Source of the DNA: Chloroflexota bacterium
Lineage (GTDB): Bacteria; Chloroflexota; Anaerolineae; Aggregatilineales; UBA3940
Assembly (NCBI GenBank): GCA_011051745.1
Contig: DRKO01000269.1
Location: forward strand, 1-7,273
Reading direction: 5' to 3'
Length of the DNA stretch: 7,273 bases
The position numbers and the translations under genes were made by a program. This document shows positions 6,411 through 7,273 of the stretch, piece after piece. Position 1 is the stretch's first letter. Each line of letters opens with the position of its first letter. Under the pieces are notes generated by a model. It worked only from the letters and a program-made list of their open reading frames with translations, was not told the DNA's origin and ran no database searches.

Positions 6411-6773
6411 ATGCTACGTGGCAGGAAATCAGAGTCCGAAGTCCGATTCGAGTTGCTTACCTGGGGTGCGGCGCTGATAGCTGCCGCGGTTATGTACGTG
6501 CTGTTCCGTGACTTCCTCCCTTCGATGATGCTGTTCATCCCCGGCCTGATCCTGCTGGGATCGGCTATCTTTCAGGATATGCAACCTGACTGGCGCACAG
6601 GCTGGGTCACCTATGCCCTCTCTATCCTCATGGTTGCGATCGGGCTGGCCGGGATCGTTAACAGCCTGATGGGAGAGGTCGTCAAGGTCTCATGGGTTGT
6701 AATCGCTGTTGTCGCGCTGGGCGCTGTGTTGATTGCTAAGGCGCTTTACGATCCCTCGGTGGGCAGGACATAA
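6411..6773 (+). CDS. Small four-helix integral membrane protein, function unknown
   Basis: Protein of 120 aa that I do not recognise as a named family. It has a short charged N-terminus (MLRGRKSESEVRFE), four hydrophobic segments at about 14-32, 36-54, 65-85 and 92-112, a central polar loop QDMQPDWRTG (55-64) and a short polar tail. The loops are short, so the helices probably form two hairpins with both termini on the same side, likely cytoplasmic given the basic start. No cysteines, no catalytic-looking motif and no signal cleavage site are seen. It has its own sigma70-like promoter and a consensus ribosome binding site, is divergent from the dehydrogenase and ends 5 bases from the convergent Lrp-type gene. 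Reality of the gene is well supported; function cannot be inferred. Confidence 0.82.
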   Translation: MLRGRKSESEVRFELLTWGAALIAAAVMYVLFRDFLPSMMLFIPGLILLGSAIFQDMQPDWRTGWVTYALSILMVAIGLAGIVNSLMGEVVKVSWVVIAVVALGAVLIAKALYDPSVGRT

Positions 6774-6778
6774 CCCTG

Positions 6779-7015
6779 TCATCGCCGCCAGGACTGGACG
6801 ACCAGACAGGTCAGCGTGTCGCCGACGCCCTTCAAGGCACGTATATCCATCACGGCCTCGTTGAGGTGGTCCAGGTCTCTGGCCTCAATTTCTAACAGGC
6901 AGTCATAGGGGCCATGGATCAGATTCGCCTCGATGACTGCTTCGTTGTTCTTCAGCTCTTGCATCAAAGCCGCTGTGTTCTGGGGAGCGACTTTCAGGAG
7001 TACGTAGGCACGCAT
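6779..7015 (-). CDS. Stand-alone Lrp/AsnC effector-binding domain protein
   Basis: Protein of 78 aa matching only the C-terminal ligand-sensing half (RAM/AsnC domain) of Lrp/AsnC regulators. The order is beta (AYVLLKVA, 3-10), helix (about 12-22), strands around VIEANLIHGPYDCLLEIEA (27-45) with the family's G35-x-Y/F-D pattern, helix DLDHLNEAVMDIRALKGV (47-64), and a final strand DTLTCLVVQ (66-74). There is no helix-turn-helix. The upstream - strand does not encode one in the 104 bases before the macro-like gene, so this is a natural short form and not a truncated regulator. Such proteins form dimers and higher rings and bind amino acids; they may pair with full-length Lrp proteins or enzymes. 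A GAGGGA site (7021-7026) lies 5 bases before the ATG. Family is secure; role and ligand are not. Confidence 0.88.
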   Translation of the reverse strand: MRAYVLLKVAPQNTAALMQELKNNEAVIEANLIHGPYDCLLEIEARDLDHLNEAVMDIRALKGVGDTLTCLVVQSWRR

Positions 7016-7119
7016 GGGCTTCCCTCGCTGAAGTTAGCTTCTGTGATCTGAAAGGTCTTTCCTGTTCTTAATGATATCACAGTGGGGCTGTATGCTCATC
7101 GCCAGATAGCCCGATCAAG
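7016..7119 (-). promoter_or_regulatory. Upstream region of the Lrp-type gene, two short dyads
   Basis: Between the macro-like gene and the Lrp-type gene this stretch holds the ribosome binding site GAGGGA (7021-7026), a 12-base dyad GAAAGGTCTTTC (7050-7061) and the perfect 8-base palindrome TGATATCA (7072-7079). A short GGGCT/AGCCC pairing near 7085-7114 lacks a T tract, so it is not a convincing terminator. I see no clear -35/-10 pair, so the gene may be transcribed together with the one to its right. Confidence 0.35.
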
Positions 7120-7273
7120 TCACTTCTCCCTCGCCGATATCTGGCGCAGGAGTTCCGCTTCAAAGACCTCGTAGGCAGCCTGTCCGTAAAGGCAAAACAC
7201 AACCAGCTCAAGGCTTGCGGCGGCATCACGCAGATACTCTATAGCCGTCGAGAGCATAACGGTTGCGCATCTG
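7120..7273 (-). CDS. C-terminal end of a probable macro-domain protein (cut by the window edge)
   Basis: The - strand reads 50 codons without a stop from the right edge to a TGA at 7120-7122. The visible peptide contains a helix, MLSTAIEYLRDAAAS, then a strand LELVVFCLYG, then AAYEVFEAELLRQI and a polar end. This matches the C-terminal order of macro domains: an amphipathic helix, a hydrophobic strand ending in F-x-x-(F/Y), and a final helix with the pattern xxYxxFxxxL. Macro domains bind ADP-ribose, and MacroD-type members remove it from proteins or from O-acetyl-ADP-ribose. The ADP-ribose-binding loops lie outside the window, so activity cannot be judged. It is co-directional with the Lrp-type gene about 100 bases downstream. 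Real coding is likely; family call is moderate because only the tail is visible. Confidence 0.68.
   Translation of the reverse strand, partial: RCATVMLSTAIEYLRDAAASLELVVFCLYGQAAYEVFEAELLRQISAREK

Noticed and set aside
6775..6810. CCTGTC/GACAGG pairing with an inner CTGG/CCAG hairpin at the convergent gene ends
   Set aside because: There is no T tract on either strand and the arms fall inside the Lrp-type coding region, so a bidirectional terminator is not supported.

Overview
The window is a dense, GC-rich bacterial chromosomal segment (about 60% GC by eye). It holds seven complete genes and one gene cut by the right edge, all on short intergenic gaps. No mobile element, CRISPR array, rRNA or tRNA was recognised. 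The lineage is probably Chloroflexota. That is an inference from remembered family style: the penicillin-binding protein's motif wording (EDANFYTNPGVD, YYGNLAYGIDAAA) and the lipoamide dehydrogenase wording (TYCQPQIASFG). The intact class A penicillin-binding protein implies a cell that makes peptidoglycan.

Left part, + strand (75-3602): a tight three-gene operon. A PBP1C-like bifunctional peptidoglycan synthase is followed after 4 bases by endonuclease V. The endonuclease V stop overlaps by one base with the GTG start of a stand-alone ACT-domain protein. The two downstream Shine-Dalgarno sequences lie inside the preceding coding regions, so the three genes should be co-transcribed and translationally coupled. 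They have no obvious shared pathway (wall synthesis, repair of deaminated bases, amino-acid sensing).

Middle part, - strand (3617-6177): an EamA/DMT-family transporter converges tail to tail with the operon, 14 bases apart. Upstream of it on the same strand is dihydrolipoyl dehydrogenase (E3 of the 2-oxoacid dehydrogenase and glycine cleavage systems). The 236-base gap between them carries two successive terminator-like hairpins for the dehydrogenase, so the transporter is probably a separate unit.

Right part (6178-7273): a 233-base divergent intergenic region has a good sigma70-like promoter facing right, a weaker one facing left and small dyads. The rightward gene encodes a four-helix, 120-residue membrane protein of unknown function. 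It converges (5-base gap) on a leftward 78-residue Lrp/AsnC effector-binding domain without a DNA-binding domain. Beyond that, the right edge cuts off the C-terminal 50 residues of a leftward protein that reads as the end of a macro domain (ADP-ribose binding or hydrolase).

Most of the window is ordinary housekeeping content. The points most worth a second look are the coupled endonuclease V-ACT pair behind a PBP gene, the truncated macro-domain gene beside a stand-alone Lrp sensor domain, the orphan four-helix protein with its structured promoter, and a few residue substitutions in otherwise canonical motifs. I see no clear evidence of a new defence or mobile system.
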